Part shown: piece after piece, positions 35,022-44,771 of the stretch | Numbering within the stretch: position 1 is the stretch's first letter | Layout: every line of letters starts with the position of its first letter | Assembly (NCBI GenBank): GCA_965214375.1 | Contig: OZ243947.1 | Coordinates: 2,232,001-2,296,000 of the forward strand | Source: Endobugula sp965214375 | Lineage (GTDB): Bacteria > Pseudomonadota > Gammaproteobacteria > Pseudomonadales > Cellvibrionaceae | Direction of reading: 5' to 3' | DNA length: 64,000 bases | The notes under the pieces: generated by a model | Told to the model about the DNA's origin: nothing | Seen by the model: the letters and a program-made list of their open reading frames with translations, nothing else | Database searches by the model: none | Program-made: the position numbers and the translations under genes

Positions 35022-36575
35022 TAGATCACCTCATCTACTAGCATTGTTGACCCTTGTTTTGCCATGGCTTGAGTTATAGCGCGGTCAACATCCAAGTCGC
35101 TTGCAGGATTATTAACAACCACATGGATTGTGTTTTGCTGTGTCACTGTTGCAGGCTTATTAATTTGTTGCGCCTGCTGTTTTTCATGTTGTTTAGCTGC
35201 AATAACGGCTTGTTTAACTTGCTGGTTAATAACGTCATCATTGCTTGCGGGAAGTTGTGCTGGTAGTGTATTTGTCGCTACAGGTGTTAAGGCGCTATTT
35301 TGTGGTTTGAAGGCAACGATATTGCTACCGACTTCACTACCAAAAGCAGGTTGTTTTCCTGTTGTTAGAGTTGTAACAGTTGTAACAGTTGTAGAGTCAT
35401 CACTGATTAATCCCAGCTTTGAACCAATCCAGCCGACCAGTTTGGCCGCTTGCATCATCGGCCAAAAAGCCACTTTAAACGCCCCTGCAATGGCTTGACC
35501 CGCTAACTTTCCAGCGGAGGTAAAACCCTGTAGTTTTTCCTCGGCCATATCAACAGGCGTTAGCAACTGACCGAACCAGTGAGATACTTTCCCCAGTTTG
35601 TTTGCAACAAAAGATAAAGCCGAACCGATTGGCGATAGCAGTGTAAAGAATGGGCTTAATGTTGCCTTAACAGGTGCCATGGATTCCATAAAGCCATCAA
35701 ACATACCGCTAAATAAAGGCTTTATTGGTTGCCAATATTTATAAATTAATAACCCCGCTGTGACCACACCTGTTGCCAACAAGCCGATAGGGTTAGTCAG
35801 TATGGCAACGCGCAACACATTAAAGGCTGAGGTGATCATGGGTAAAGCAACATTTGCCAAGCCTGAAAAGCCACCCGCTAATAATGTGGTTTTGGCCGCT
35901 GTCATCGCCGAAGCAATGCCGCTAAATTTTATCGCTTTAGCAAATAGTGATACTTTGGGAATAGCTTGCACATAAGACTTGCTCAGTGACAGGTTGGCAA
36001 AGCGTAAGGCTAACTTGGCAAGTTTTACGGTTTTAGTGATAGCGTATAGAGAAGCAAGCGCCACCGCTGTGCCAAACACAACAGGCGTTAAAGTGGGGAA
36101 TGTTGAATCTAACCATGCGATACCTTGAGCCAATCCACCGACTCCCCATGCTAAGGTTTCAACAGCGGGAGCTAACGTTTTGCCAATCGTGTAACCAATA
36201 TAACTAAAATCGTTCCCCAGTTTTTCAAAACCTTGTCCACGATCTGCGGCTTTTGCCATTAACGCAGCTTTAGAAATTCCTTGATTCATAGCTTTGTTAA
36301 GGTTATCCTGTGAACTCGTTAGTATGTCAGTTTTATTGATAAGCAAAGAGATTAAAGCTACCGCCTCGCTACTGCCAAAGGCTTCTTTTAGTTCCGGATT
36401 TTCAGTAAGATTAAAAGCACCATACTTATCTTTGATGAGATTAAGAATATCTACCATTGGCAACATATTGCCTAAGCTATCGGTGAATGTTAATCCTAAT
36501 TTTTCTTGTGCCTTTCCTGCACCATCAATAAATGCTTTGTATTTTGTGCCAGCCTCACTAGCTGAACCATTCGCT
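35021..36575 (-). pseudogene. Phage tail tape-measure protein, N-terminus deleted
   Basis: The rest of a P2 T-type tape measure, with long alternating hydrophobic helices (AVETLAWGVGGLAQGIAWLD; TNPIGLLATGVVTAGLLIYKYW) and a Gln-rich C-terminal part. An ATG at 36466 exists, but the tape-measure frame extends upstream through SEAGTKYKAFIDGAGKAQEKL to about 36575. There it meets the sheath gene in another frame. Typical tape measures of this class begin several hundred residues earlier, so the N-terminal part is missing. Confidence 0.78.
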
Positions 36576-37365
36576 GGAAGGTGCGCACACGGTCAAGGCT
36601 CTGCCAGATTGGGTCAATGTGCGTGGTTTCAAAACCATAAGTACGCCAGCCCACATCACGTAAAATGGTGGCAACCCCTTTTTGGCGCATTCTTCGGGCT
36701 TCGCAATCGCTACCGTCCAAATACTCAATGGGGCGATCACTACCGCTCACACCTTTTACAGCGCGGTTAGAGTGAGACTTTGCCCAGCCGAAGGGTTTGG
36801 CATCCCAGTAGGCGATAGCACCCGCATAGAGCGCGGAACAAGCCACACTGACACCATCGGCGGTGTACATGACATGTACCAGTAACGATGACTTGGTGCC
36901 AAAGTTCTGCACCCAGTTATTCACACCCGCTTCATCATCACTGAAATTATCGGGAATCGCGGTGCATTGAGTGGCATCGGCTACGGCATCCATTTTGGTT
37001 GCCACGGTTAATTCGGCACTGATCACAGGGGCAATCATTAAGCCGCCCTGTAAATTAATGCCTGTTAAACCTTCGGACTTTTTAAACAAGTCCACTGCGT
37101 CTACCACCTCGGCTTCGTCGCACAGGTTGACGATGATGGGGCAATTAACGCCTGATAATGCAATACCCTTTAAGCCGTTAATCAGCTCATCATTGCCGCC
37201 TTTACCATCCAAGAAGGTCAAAGCGTCTTCGGTATTGTTACAGGCATGTAAGCCGTGACTATTGGCAGCAATCCCCAGTATGCCAATCGGGGTGCTGGAA
37301 TTGACTGTGATCAGCCTTGCCGCTTGCGCGGAAATGTCGCCGTTAATACCAAAGTTTAAATCCAT
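36496..37365 (-). pseudogene. Phage tail sheath protein FI, 3' end deleted
   Basis: The contractile sheath subunit of the P2 FI class. VNSSTPIGILGIAA at the N-terminus and KPFGWAKSHSNRAVKGVSG, then DGSDCEARRMRQKGVATILRD, are typical. Genuine sheath sequence ends near FQRMV (about 36575). The last 20-odd codons are out-of-frame tape-measure sequence. The usual C-terminal domain is absent, so a working sheath is unlikely. The ATG at 37365 has AGAGGG upstream. Confidence 0.82.
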
Positions 37366-37371
37366 AATGAG

Positions 37372-37812
37372 TTACCCTCTTTGTTGTAATGCAGTGTATA
37401 AACCCTGCGGACTGTAAGTGTGCGGTTGACTAAAACCTAATGCCTCGGCACAAAATTCTGAACAAAAATATTTGTTTTTGCTATGGCGTTTTAATGGCAA
37501 AAACTGTGATAAAAGAATGCCTTTAAAATCGTATTTGGAACCATATTTTTCTAAAAAAAATTGCCGTACAAAATAAGCGTCAATATTTTTTGGCACATCA
37601 ATCAATGTCCAATTTTCTTTTTTGAAATATTCTAAAGGAATCTTTTTATATCGAACCCCAACGTCACGCTGGCTTGATGATAATAGGCTAACCATTGTGC
37701 ATTCATCGGGAATGTAAATTAATTCAACATGAGAATAAATAGAGCGTGTCCAAAAGCGGATACACCAATCAATAAAATTTCCTTTGCCTTTGTAAAACGC
37801 TACCTTAATCAT
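37372..37812 (-). CDS. Permuted papain-fold (NlpC/P60-like) phage-associated protein
   Basis: The 146-residue protein has the histidine in SIYSHVELIY and the cysteine in KYFCSEFCAEALG, in permuted order, as in YiiX/YebB-type peptidases and amidases carried by some tail modules. Start-of-chain FYKGKGNFIDWCIRFWT is also typical. It sits between the sheath and fibre-assembly genes, where P2 itself has no gene. It may act on peptidoglycan or lipid; this is inference. Confidence 0.72.
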   Translation of the reverse strand: MIKVAFYKGKGNFIDWCIRFWTRSIYSHVELIYIPDECTMVSLLSSSQRDVGVRYKKIPLEYFKKENWTLIDVPKNIDAYFVRQFFLEKYGSKYDFKGILLSQFLPLKRHSKNKYFCSEFCAEALGFSQPHTYSPQGLYTALQQRG

Positions 37813-37815
37813 GTG

Positions 37816-38313
37816 TTACGCCTCCACACTAAAAGTATCAGATACTTTGTTAATACCGCTCAATGATCTAGCATTACCAACAGTAACTCGCTTCGATTCC
37901 AGTTCTGTTAAAACAGTATTTTTATAGATAGCACCATCCATGACCACTTGTTTGAGTTGATTGGCTGTGTGTATTTTTTTAGACCACGCACTCTTGTCAT
38001 CCATACAGGAATATGCAAAATCTATTCCCATTCCCACCAAACCGATTAAATTTAGTTGGTCGGTTTCTTTTGATGGGTATGTGTGCTCGCTACCTAAAGC
38101 AGAAGAAATAAAACCCTATTTGATAAGCGTTTTGCACTTATCACTTAGAGCCAATAATTTTTCTTCTTTCTTTTTGTTAAGCTCAAATGTTAAAAACTCT
38201 TGATCTGTTTTTAACGTGGGTTCCTGATCGGTAAACGCTTGTTTGATTGGCGACCAACCTACAATTTTTCCGTCATCGTATCTTACAAAGTAAATGCTTT
38301 CAGTTTCCATCAT
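37816..38313 (-). pseudogene. DUF4376-type tail fibre assembly protein with in-frame TAG
   Basis: The first part (from ATG 38313) ends at TAG 38116-38118. The same frame then continues as GFISSALGSEHTYPSKETDQ, NLIGLVGMGIDFAY and IHTANQLKQVVMDG to the stop at 37816. This C-terminal part is the DUF4376 pattern seen beside tail fibres. About 165 codons in total; only one base need change to restore it. The start overlaps the tail-fibre stop (ATGA). Confidence 0.72.
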
Positions 38314-39446
38314 AATTTAACTATTCTGTGATTTATCCAACCCATAACATTAAAATTTGTCGCGGTGGGTGCGGACGCTTGAGCCGTTGCTCTAATTCTT
38401 GCAACCTCACCATCGCCAACAAAAATATTTTTATGGATGCTGCAAAACGCACTACTTGGTGCTATTCGCATATCATAGTCGCCAGTATCGGCAACATATT
38501 GATTGCCGCTATCCCATTCGGTCAGCCTTAAAGCCAGTACGCCTGTCCATGCCGAGTGAAAATGAAAAATACCCTCGGCATTAACATGCGTTGGCACGTA
38601 ACAATTAACTTGCACGCCTGCACCCGTAACCGATGGAATGACACCACCAAGCCGCGCATTTTTAAAAGTGCAAACATTGCCTTCCTGAAAAAATCCTCTT
38701 ATGCCTGTAGCGTCATACAAAAGAGAACCTAGCAACTGCGCATCAATATAATCGGTCATAACCGATAGCAACGATGTAGCGGTTGCATCGGTTGTATCAA
38801 TACCCACATTGACTTGACCGTCATTTTTTAACATTGCGTACACATGAAAAGTATTGTTAGCAGCGATTGACGTTATGCCAGCTTTTGCACCGCCACCCGA
38901 AGCGCCATCAACTAAAGGCTGGTCAATAATTTTTGAATGCACAACGGATGTTTTAATCACGTTTCCGTTTTTACCGACACACTCAAACGGTTCAACATCT
39001 ATCGTGTTGCCTGTTGCATCATCGGTATTAACCGAGAGACGACCACCAAACACCATGCCTTTTGTCCCGCGATCACCAATAGGCATATAAAATCCATCGG
39101 CTTGTGTTTTTGTTAATCGTCCGTCTATTGCAGCATAAATCGGCGGCAACCATGTGTCGGTCATTTCCGATTCAGTAATGTAATCACTGGCTTTAAAGAT
39201 GACCTCTCCGGCTTCACCTGTGACCGCTGCTTTTAAAGTCAACATGCCGCCAACACCTGTTGCCAATGCAATTTTGGGCGTGGGCGCAGTGATTACCACT
39301 TGTTCGCTGGTGTCGGTGATCTGTACCGCATATAAATAACGGTTAAAGTTTTCTGCTACGGGCAGCTCAATAACAAACGTTAATACGCCGTTATCATCGT
39401 AGTAACTGGTTTCAATCTCAGCGCTGTAATTGCGGGTAAGGACCAT
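38310..39446 (-). CDS. Phage tail fibre protein, probably N-terminally truncated
   Basis: A P2 H-like fibre. The segment PTPKIALATGVGGMLTLKAAVTGEAGEVIFKA resembles N-terminal fibre regions, and the C-terminal half has beta-rich repeats ending in a short NVMGWINHRIVKL. The ATG at 39446 is a possible start but has no ribosome site. The frame runs on to 39494 through sequence that reads better as the divergent plus-strand gene. So the junction with non-phage DNA is probably near 39447. Confidence 0.65.
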   Translation of the reverse strand: MVLTRNYSAEIETSYYDDNGVLTFVIELPVAENFNRYLYAVQITDTSEQVVITAPTPKIALATGVGGMLTLKAAVTGEAGEVIFKASDYITESEMTDTWLPPIYAAIDGRLTKTQADGFYMPIGDRGTKGMVFGGRLSVNTDDATGNTIDVEPFECVGKNGNVIKTSVVHSKIIDQPLVDGASGGGAKAGITSIAANNTFHVYAMLKNDGQVNVGIDTTDATATSLLSVMTDYIDAQLLGSLLYDATGIRGFFQEGNVCTFKNARLGGVIPSVTGAGVQVNCYVPTHVNAEGIFHFHSAWTGVLALRLTEWDSGNQYVADTGDYDMRIAPSSAFCSIHKNIFVGDGEVARIRATAQASAPTATNFNVMGWINHRIVKL

Positions 39447-41447
39447 GTGGTGATTGATCTGGCCACTATTCCCTTCGATGAACGTAATGATCAAAATACT
39501 GTTCCCGGACTAGCGCGAATCACGAAAGAATCAGAAACCAATATTCTGGCAGCCATGATTGCTTATGATAATAACCTCTGGTTGTTACCAACGATATATC
39601 GTTTGGCTCGGGGTGATGTTACCTACCCAGGGCATATCAGTGCCAGAGATTATTTGAAAGATAATATCAATGATTTGGCTTACCAAAGCTGGCAGTTACC
39701 TGTAAGAGTTAATGCCTCTATTACCTCGACGCCCATTACGGAAGAATTTAAATGCGAAGTAATGACCTATCGTTTGCAGGCACAAAAACAACAGCTGCGT
39801 GCTATTCGGAGTCGGGCACAATTTTATGTCGATGCATTAAAAAGATTAAATTTTCAGTTATCAACCGCGCTAGATGATTTCGAAATATCCATGCAAGGCA
39901 ATATTGAAGCGGTTTCCTATATCTCGGCCTCAAAGACATTAGTAGACTTAATGGTGAAGTACCCTAAAGAGTCTGGGCAGGTTGTATCTGATGAAATAAA
40001 AACATTACAAACCAATATGGCAACATTGGAAACCCTCGCCACACGTGATTTTATTGATGCCCCTAAGCATCGCATGATACAAAAAAGACAACAAAAAGTT
40101 ATCGATAATGCATTATATTTGCGTCAGTGGTGGGAAGTTGAAGAGTTAATTGAAATTATTGGTTATTACCGTCGTTATCTATATCTGGTGACGTCAACGC
40201 AATTCGATCAGCTTTCCATGTTGGTGGGTGAATCGTTTACGTTGTTAATGCGCTCCCCACAAAAAAAGTATATTAGGGATCATTGGCTTGATACTCTGCT
40301 TGAGATCGTTGATAGCGATTCACAGGAAGAGAATCGGGCCGAGCTTGATTTTGGTACGACTCTTGCGGCTTGCGATGCATTAATGTTGGCAGCATCAATG
40401 GTGCCTACTATGCCGGGGCCTGCTTCCTTTTCTGTGGCCCTAATGAATGCAATTGGTCCCAAGTTGTTGGGTAGAGCGATGAAGCAACCAGCATTGGCAG
40501 CGGGTTTTGTCGGTATATATACCCGATTCATTCAGCGTCGTGGCAATCTAAATGACGCGCAATTGGCGGAGCTTAAAGGCATGTTAAACGGCCCGCCAAA
40601 AACCCATGCAGAAATTGGTGATTGGGTTGAAAGTAACTTTCAGGCCAGCCGTAATTGGTGTCTTATTATGGGGGTTGTTAATCTGGCATTATTGATGGCG
40701 TCTATTTACCATGGTGAAGATGAGACGATTGCTCGCTGGATTAATCTGGGTAATATCAGCCTTGCATCAAATTCAGCCGCGGCGTTTTTTAAAGCCTTAT
40801 CCACTGTTCAGCGCTTTAGAGGTTGCCAACTGATGACTATCGCCAGTGAGGCTCTGGGTGTCATCGCCGGTGTTTGTGCGCTTGCCTCTGCCTGGTATGC
40901 GGCACGAGAGGATGCAGCAACCGGTGACTCATGGGGTGCAACGTTGGATTATGCAGCAGCCTTTTGTGCAGGTCTTGCTTTGGCGGGTTGTATTGCGGTT
41001 TATCTCATTAGTGCAGGCATTATGGCAGAGTTTACTGTCTTAGGCGCTCCCATCGGTGGAGTACTCATGGTGCTGGGAATTATTATTGGTGTGGGTGCGA
41101 CGATTTGGGATTTCATACGTACATGGTATACCGCGCGTACTCATATGCACTTTGAAGGCTTCATTAATTATTTATGTGTTGATGGTGGTCATTGGACGTT
41201 CCTCTATGCCTTAAACTATGACAGACACTTATACCCGGACATGATTGCTGTTTTTGATGAGGTAAAGGAAGGGCATCATGAGATGAGCTTCTGGTATCTT
41301 GTTCCTGAACAACATGAAGTTTTGTTTAAAGATGTGTTGCACAATGCTGAATATGTTGCCAATGCAGTGGATATAGAGAAAAGCGATCTTGAAAATCAGT
41401 ATCCTGCCGTGCTGACATACGATGGTTGGGTGGTTGAAGAAGAGTAA
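39447..41447 (+). CDS. Large membrane-inserting toxin-like protein, 5' end probably lost
   Basis: I do not recognise a named family with certainty. The first 240 residues are helical and charged (MTYRLQAQKQQLRAIRSRAQ; MIQKRQQKVIDNALYLRQWWE). Hydrophobic segments follow: LIMGVVNLALLMASIY, then LGVIAGVCALASAWYA, YAAAFCAGLALAGCIAVYLI and APIGGVLMVLGIIIGVGATIW. A short soluble tail ends the protein. This layout recalls pore-forming type VI effectors of the VasX/BTH_I2691 kind, without their N-terminal domain. The GTG at 39447 lacks a ribosome site and lies at the phage junction, so the 5' part is likely missing. Confidence 0.5.
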   Translation: MVIDLATIPFDERNDQNTVPGLARITKESETNILAAMIAYDNNLWLLPTIYRLARGDVTYPGHISARDYLKDNINDLAYQSWQLPVRVNASITSTPITEEFKCEVMTYRLQAQKQQLRAIRSRAQFYVDALKRLNFQLSTALDDFEISMQGNIEAVSYISASKTLVDLMVKYPKESGQVVSDEIKTLQTNMATLETLATRDFIDAPKHRMIQKRQQKVIDNALYLRQWWEVEELIEIIGYYRRYLYLVTSTQFDQLSMLVGESFTLLMRSPQKKYIRDHWLDTLLEIVDSDSQEENRAELDFGTTLAACDALMLAASMVPTMPGPASFSVALMNAIGPKLLGRAMKQPALAAGFVGIYTRFIQRRGNLNDAQLAELKGMLNGPPKTHAEIGDWVESNFQASRNWCLIMGVVNLALLMASIYHGEDETIARWINLGNISLASNSAAAFFKALSTVQRFRGCQLMTIASEALGVIAGVCALASAWYAAREDAATGDSWGATLDYAAAFCAGLALAGCIAVYLISAGIMAEFTVLGAPIGGVLMVLGIIIGVGATIWDFIRTWYTARTHMHFEGFINYLCVDGGHWTFLYALNYDRHLYPDMIAVFDEVKEGHHEMSFWYLVPEQHEVLFKDVLHNAEYVANAVDIEKSDLENQYPAVLTYDGWVVEEE

Positions 41448-41449
41448 GC

Positions 41450-42448
41450 TTATTCTTGATGGAATACGCGAATAAATTTTTGAGTAAAAAGCCGCTTTGT
41501 TAACGATATAGCATCAATGTCCAGACGGTTATCTGGGTAGCGTTGCAGCGGTATTTCTGCGTATTGTAATAATGCGGCAGTCAGTATTAAAAAAATAGAG
41601 GCACTGCCGCGTTCAAAAGGCATTAAGTGATGGCAATACCAAAGGAATTCTCCCAGTTTTTCAATAAATAACGTTTTGTTTTCCTTGCAATCCATAAGCC
41701 TAATAAAAAGTTCGTTGACCTTTGAGGTTAATAGTGAATAAACGATATGGGGTTGCGGGTGTTCAATAATCACAAAAAAGGTAGGATCTGGTTTGCTCAA
41801 CACGAAAAAGCTAGTTAAAGGTTCTGTTATGTTGTCTTTGTCGATCAGCGTATATTTTTCATATTTATTTATATCAAAGAAAGAATCGGGTGATATGGTA
41901 AATTTTTTCTTGACGATTTGATTAACCGCCTGCCGTATAAATTGATCGACTTCTTTTGTGATGACTAATTGTGAAGCATCTTGAGTTTCACATAAGGCAA
42001 GATTTTGCATTATGCTGCCAAACAAAGGTTTTTCTTTGCTGTAAGCCGTATGACTAACCGTTGCATTGAGTGCATAACTAAGCGGTTTTTTTCCTGCTTT
42101 CTTTAACGCATCGTTAAGCGCTATTCTCCGTTCCATGGAATCAGATACTTGTTGGCTACTGAGTGTGTAAACACCATCTCGCCACTGACCAAATTTCTTA
42201 ATCTTTTCTGGAGCAATACCGGGTTGTTGTTTGGCAAAATTCGAGCGCTTTTTTGCCAGGACTTGCAGCAGTTCAATGAGTGAAATTTGTTTACTAGCAA
42301 CGGATAAAATGTTTTGTATCAGTTGTGATGTGTTGGTCGCAAACGTCACCCATGTCGATTGGTCTGTATCGGGAAAGTTATGGTGATCGTTGGTAAAAAA
42401 CGTCACCGTAGCATGGTTAGTTTCGGCAGTGTTTTTCAAGCCGCTCAT
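41450..42448 (-). CDS. Hypothetical protein with a degenerate Fic/AvrB-like motif
   Basis: No close family recognised. The N-terminal 200 residues are helical and Lys/Gln-rich. Near the C-terminus LWYCHHLMPFERGSASIFLIL aligns in spacing with the Fic signature HPFxxGNGRxxR: the His, Pro-Phe and Gly are kept, while Asn-Gly-Arg is changed. Such motifs occur in the Fido superfamily and in some secreted effectors. It is convergent with the toxin-like gene and ends 2 bases from it, so it is not a normal same-strand immunity gene. Confidence 0.5.
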   Translation of the reverse strand: MSGLKNTAETNHATVTFFTNDHHNFPDTDQSTWVTFATNTSQLIQNILSVASKQISLIELLQVLAKKRSNFAKQQPGIAPEKIKKFGQWRDGVYTLSSQQVSDSMERRIALNDALKKAGKKPLSYALNATVSHTAYSKEKPLFGSIMQNLALCETQDASQLVITKEVDQFIRQAVNQIVKKKFTISPDSFFDINKYEKYTLIDKDNITEPLTSFFVLSKPDPTFFVIIEHPQPHIVYSLLTSKVNELFIRLMDCKENKTLFIEKLGEFLWYCHHLMPFERGSASIFLILTAALLQYAEIPLQRYPDNRLDIDAISLTKRLFTQKFIRVFHQE

Positions 42449-42468
42449 ACAACCCCGGTTTTGATGTG

Positions 42469-44307
42469 TTAACTTTCCAGTTTAGATAAATCACGCACAG
42501 CACCTTTGTCGGCACTGGTTGCCAACATGGCGTACGCTTTTAACGCCGCAGAGACCTTACGTGGACGTTCTTTGACGGGTTTCCAGCCAAGTTTATCCTG
42601 TTCGAGACGACGCGCCGCCAGCTCTTCATCTGAAACTAGCATATTAATAGTACGGTTAGGAATGTCGATCTTGATTTTGTCGCCATGCGTCACCAGACCA
42701 ATGGCGCCACCAGCGGCAGCTTCTGGCGAAACATGGCCGATGGATAAGCCGGACGTTCCTCCCGAGAAACGACCATCAGTTAGCAACGCGCACAGCTTGC
42801 CCAACCCTTTGGATTTAATATAACTGGTGGGGTAGAGCATTTCCTGCATGCCGGGGCCGCCTTTGGGGCCTTCATAGCGTACCACCACAATATCACCCGC
42901 TTTGACCTTATCATCCAGAATATTTGCCACCGCTTCGTCTTGTGATTCCACGACATGAGCAGAACCTTCAAATACCAGAATATCTTCATCAACTCCGGCC
43001 GTTTTAACCACACAGCCATTCTCAGCGATATTGCCGTATAACACCGCCAAACCACCCTCGGTATTGAAGCAATGCTCCAACGAACGAATACAGCCATTTT
43101 CGCGATCGGCATCCAGTGTCGGCCAGCGTGTATTTTGGCTAAATGCGGTTTGTGTCGGGATACCCGCAGGGCCTGCCTTAAAGAAATGCATCACCTCTTC
43201 AGAGGGGTTACGCATAATATCCCACTCATCCAGCGCGTCTTTCATGGTGTCGCTATGAACCGTTGGGATGCTGGTATCCAGCAAACCTGCGCGATCCAGC
43301 TCGCCCAAAATCGACATAATGCCGCCTGCACGGTGAACATCTTCAATATGATATTTCTGCGTATTCGGTGCAACCTTACACAATTGCGGTACCTTATGAC
43401 TGAGCGCATCAATATCTTGCATAGTGAAATCGACCCCTGCTTCTTGCGCAGCCGCCAAAAAATGCAAAATGGTATTGGTCGAACCACCCATGGCAATATC
43501 CAGACACATAGCGTTACGGAACGCATTATAAGTGGCAATATTGCGTGGCAAATAGCGCTCTTCATCATGCTCGTAATAACGACGCGCAATCTCCACAATC
43601 CGGCGTCCGGCGCGTTTAAACAGCTTCTCACGGTCGGCATGTGTTGCCAGCGTGGTGCCATTGCCAGGCAAACTCAGGCCCAATGCTTCCGTTAAACAAT
43701 TCATTGAGTTAGCAGTAAACATCCCCGAACAGGAGCCGCAAGTCGGGCACGCGCTACGTTCATATTCAGCGACGGTTTCATCATCAACGGAGTCATCGGC
43801 CGCAATCACCATAGCATCAACCAAGTCCAGCTTGTGTTCGGCCAGTTTGGTTTTACCCGCTTCCATGGGGCCGCCAGAGACAAAAATGGCCGGAATATTT
43901 AACCGCATGGCGGCGTTTAGCATCCCGGGGGTGATCTTGTCGCAGTTAGAGATACACACCATGGCATCGGCACAATGGGCATTAACCATATACTCGGTGG
44001 AATCCGAAATAATATCGCGCGAAGGCAAGCTGTAAAGCATGCCGTCATGACCCATGGCAATACCGTCATCGACGGCAATGGTATTAAATTCTTTGGCAAC
44101 ACCACCCGCGGCTTCAATTTCGCGGGCGACCAATTGCCCCAAATCTTTCAGGTGAACATGCCCGGGTACAAATTGGGTAAAAGAGTTAACAACGGCAATA
44201 ATCGGTTTTTGAAAGTCGTCGTCTTTCATGCCGGTGGCACGCCATAATGCACGAGCCCCCGCCATATTGCGACCGCCAGTGCTTGTTTTGGAACGATAAA
44301 CAGGCAT
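42469..44307 (-). CDS. ilvD: Dihydroxy-acid dehydratase
   Basis: Third common enzyme of valine/isoleucine synthesis, an Fe-S dehydratase making 2-keto acids. CISNCDKITPGM and CPTCGSCSGMFTANSMN hold cluster cysteines, and GRFSGGTSGLSIGH is the C-terminal signature. I chose the ATG at 44307 (612 aa; MPVYRSKTSTGGRNMAGARA), with GAGG upstream. It shares pathway context with avtA in this window. Confidence 0.97.
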   Translation of the reverse strand: MPVYRSKTSTGGRNMAGARALWRATGMKDDDFQKPIIAVVNSFTQFVPGHVHLKDLGQLVAREIEAAGGVAKEFNTIAVDDGIAMGHDGMLYSLPSRDIISDSTEYMVNAHCADAMVCISNCDKITPGMLNAAMRLNIPAIFVSGGPMEAGKTKLAEHKLDLVDAMVIAADDSVDDETVAEYERSACPTCGSCSGMFTANSMNCLTEALGLSLPGNGTTLATHADREKLFKRAGRRIVEIARRYYEHDEERYLPRNIATYNAFRNAMCLDIAMGGSTNTILHFLAAAQEAGVDFTMQDIDALSHKVPQLCKVAPNTQKYHIEDVHRAGGIMSILGELDRAGLLDTSIPTVHSDTMKDALDEWDIMRNPSEEVMHFFKAGPAGIPTQTAFSQNTRWPTLDADRENGCIRSLEHCFNTEGGLAVLYGNIAENGCVVKTAGVDEDILVFEGSAHVVESQDEAVANILDDKVKAGDIVVVRYEGPKGGPGMQEMLYPTSYIKSKGLGKLCALLTDGRFSGGTSGLSIGHVSPEAAAGGAIGLVTHGDKIKIDIPNRTINMLVSDEELAARRLEQDKLGWKPVKERPRKVSAALKAYAMLATSADKGAVRDLSKLES

Positions 44308-44454
44308 GAGATACCTCAAGTGTGGTGCTTAACAGTGGCTATATTATAAGGAAGTGTTAATGTTGCGTAAAATGAGATATTTGCAAGGTATTGTTGCGTT
44401 TTTTGACATATTGTGTGCTAATAGCATTAACATTACTACTGGGTATTACATGTT

Positions 44455-44760
44455 ATGAATACTGAAAAATATACCGCGGAAAAAATTAATCAACTAGTTG
44501 AATCATTGAATATAACCAGCGGTGGGTGGTTTATTCAGAACGAAAAGCTGACAAAAGAATTTTTGTTTGATGATTTTAATGCGGCCTTTGGTTTTATGAC
44601 TCGATGTGCCATGTATGCTGACAAGGTTAACCATCATCCAGAATGGTTCAATGTGTACAACAAGGTGCGAGTACAGTTAACAACGCATGATGTTGGCGGC
44701 ATATCTGCTAAGGATGTTGATTGGGCAAAAACAATGGATACTTATGCCGCCAATGGTTAA
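44455..44760 (+). CDS. phhB: Pterin-4a-carbinolamine dehydratase
   Basis: Recycles the pterin cofactor of aromatic amino acid hydroxylases and can act as a small regulator in Pseudomonas. The signature ADKVNHHPEWFNVYNKV and the N-terminal WF(I)Q block fit; length is 101 aa. No phenylalanine hydroxylase gene is adjacent. The end is 11 bases from the convergent nhaA stop. Confidence 0.92.
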   Translation: MNTEKYTAEKINQLVESLNITSGGWFIQNEKLTKEFLFDDFNAAFGFMTRCAMYADKVNHHPEWFNVYNKVRVQLTTHDVGGISAKDVDWAKTMDTYAANG

Positions 44761-44771
44761 ATGGTTGCTGG

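Larger units (their letters stand above)
33549..39446 (-). mobile_element. P2-like prophage remnant (tail genes only)
   Basis: Minus-strand genes follow the P2 order: tail fibre (H-like), fibre-assembly protein, a papain-fold protein, sheath (FI), tape measure (T), U, X and D. Missing are capsid, packaging, lysogeny and baseplate genes, and also tube (FII) and the tail chaperone (E), which a deletion removed. No integrase or att repeats were seen. Both flanks are non-phage, so this is a decayed remnant and not a functional tailocin. Confidence 0.85.

Noticed and set aside
33549..39446. Functional tailocin or contractile injection system
   Set aside because: The sheath and tape measure are fused by deletion, and tube, chaperone and baseplate genes are absent.
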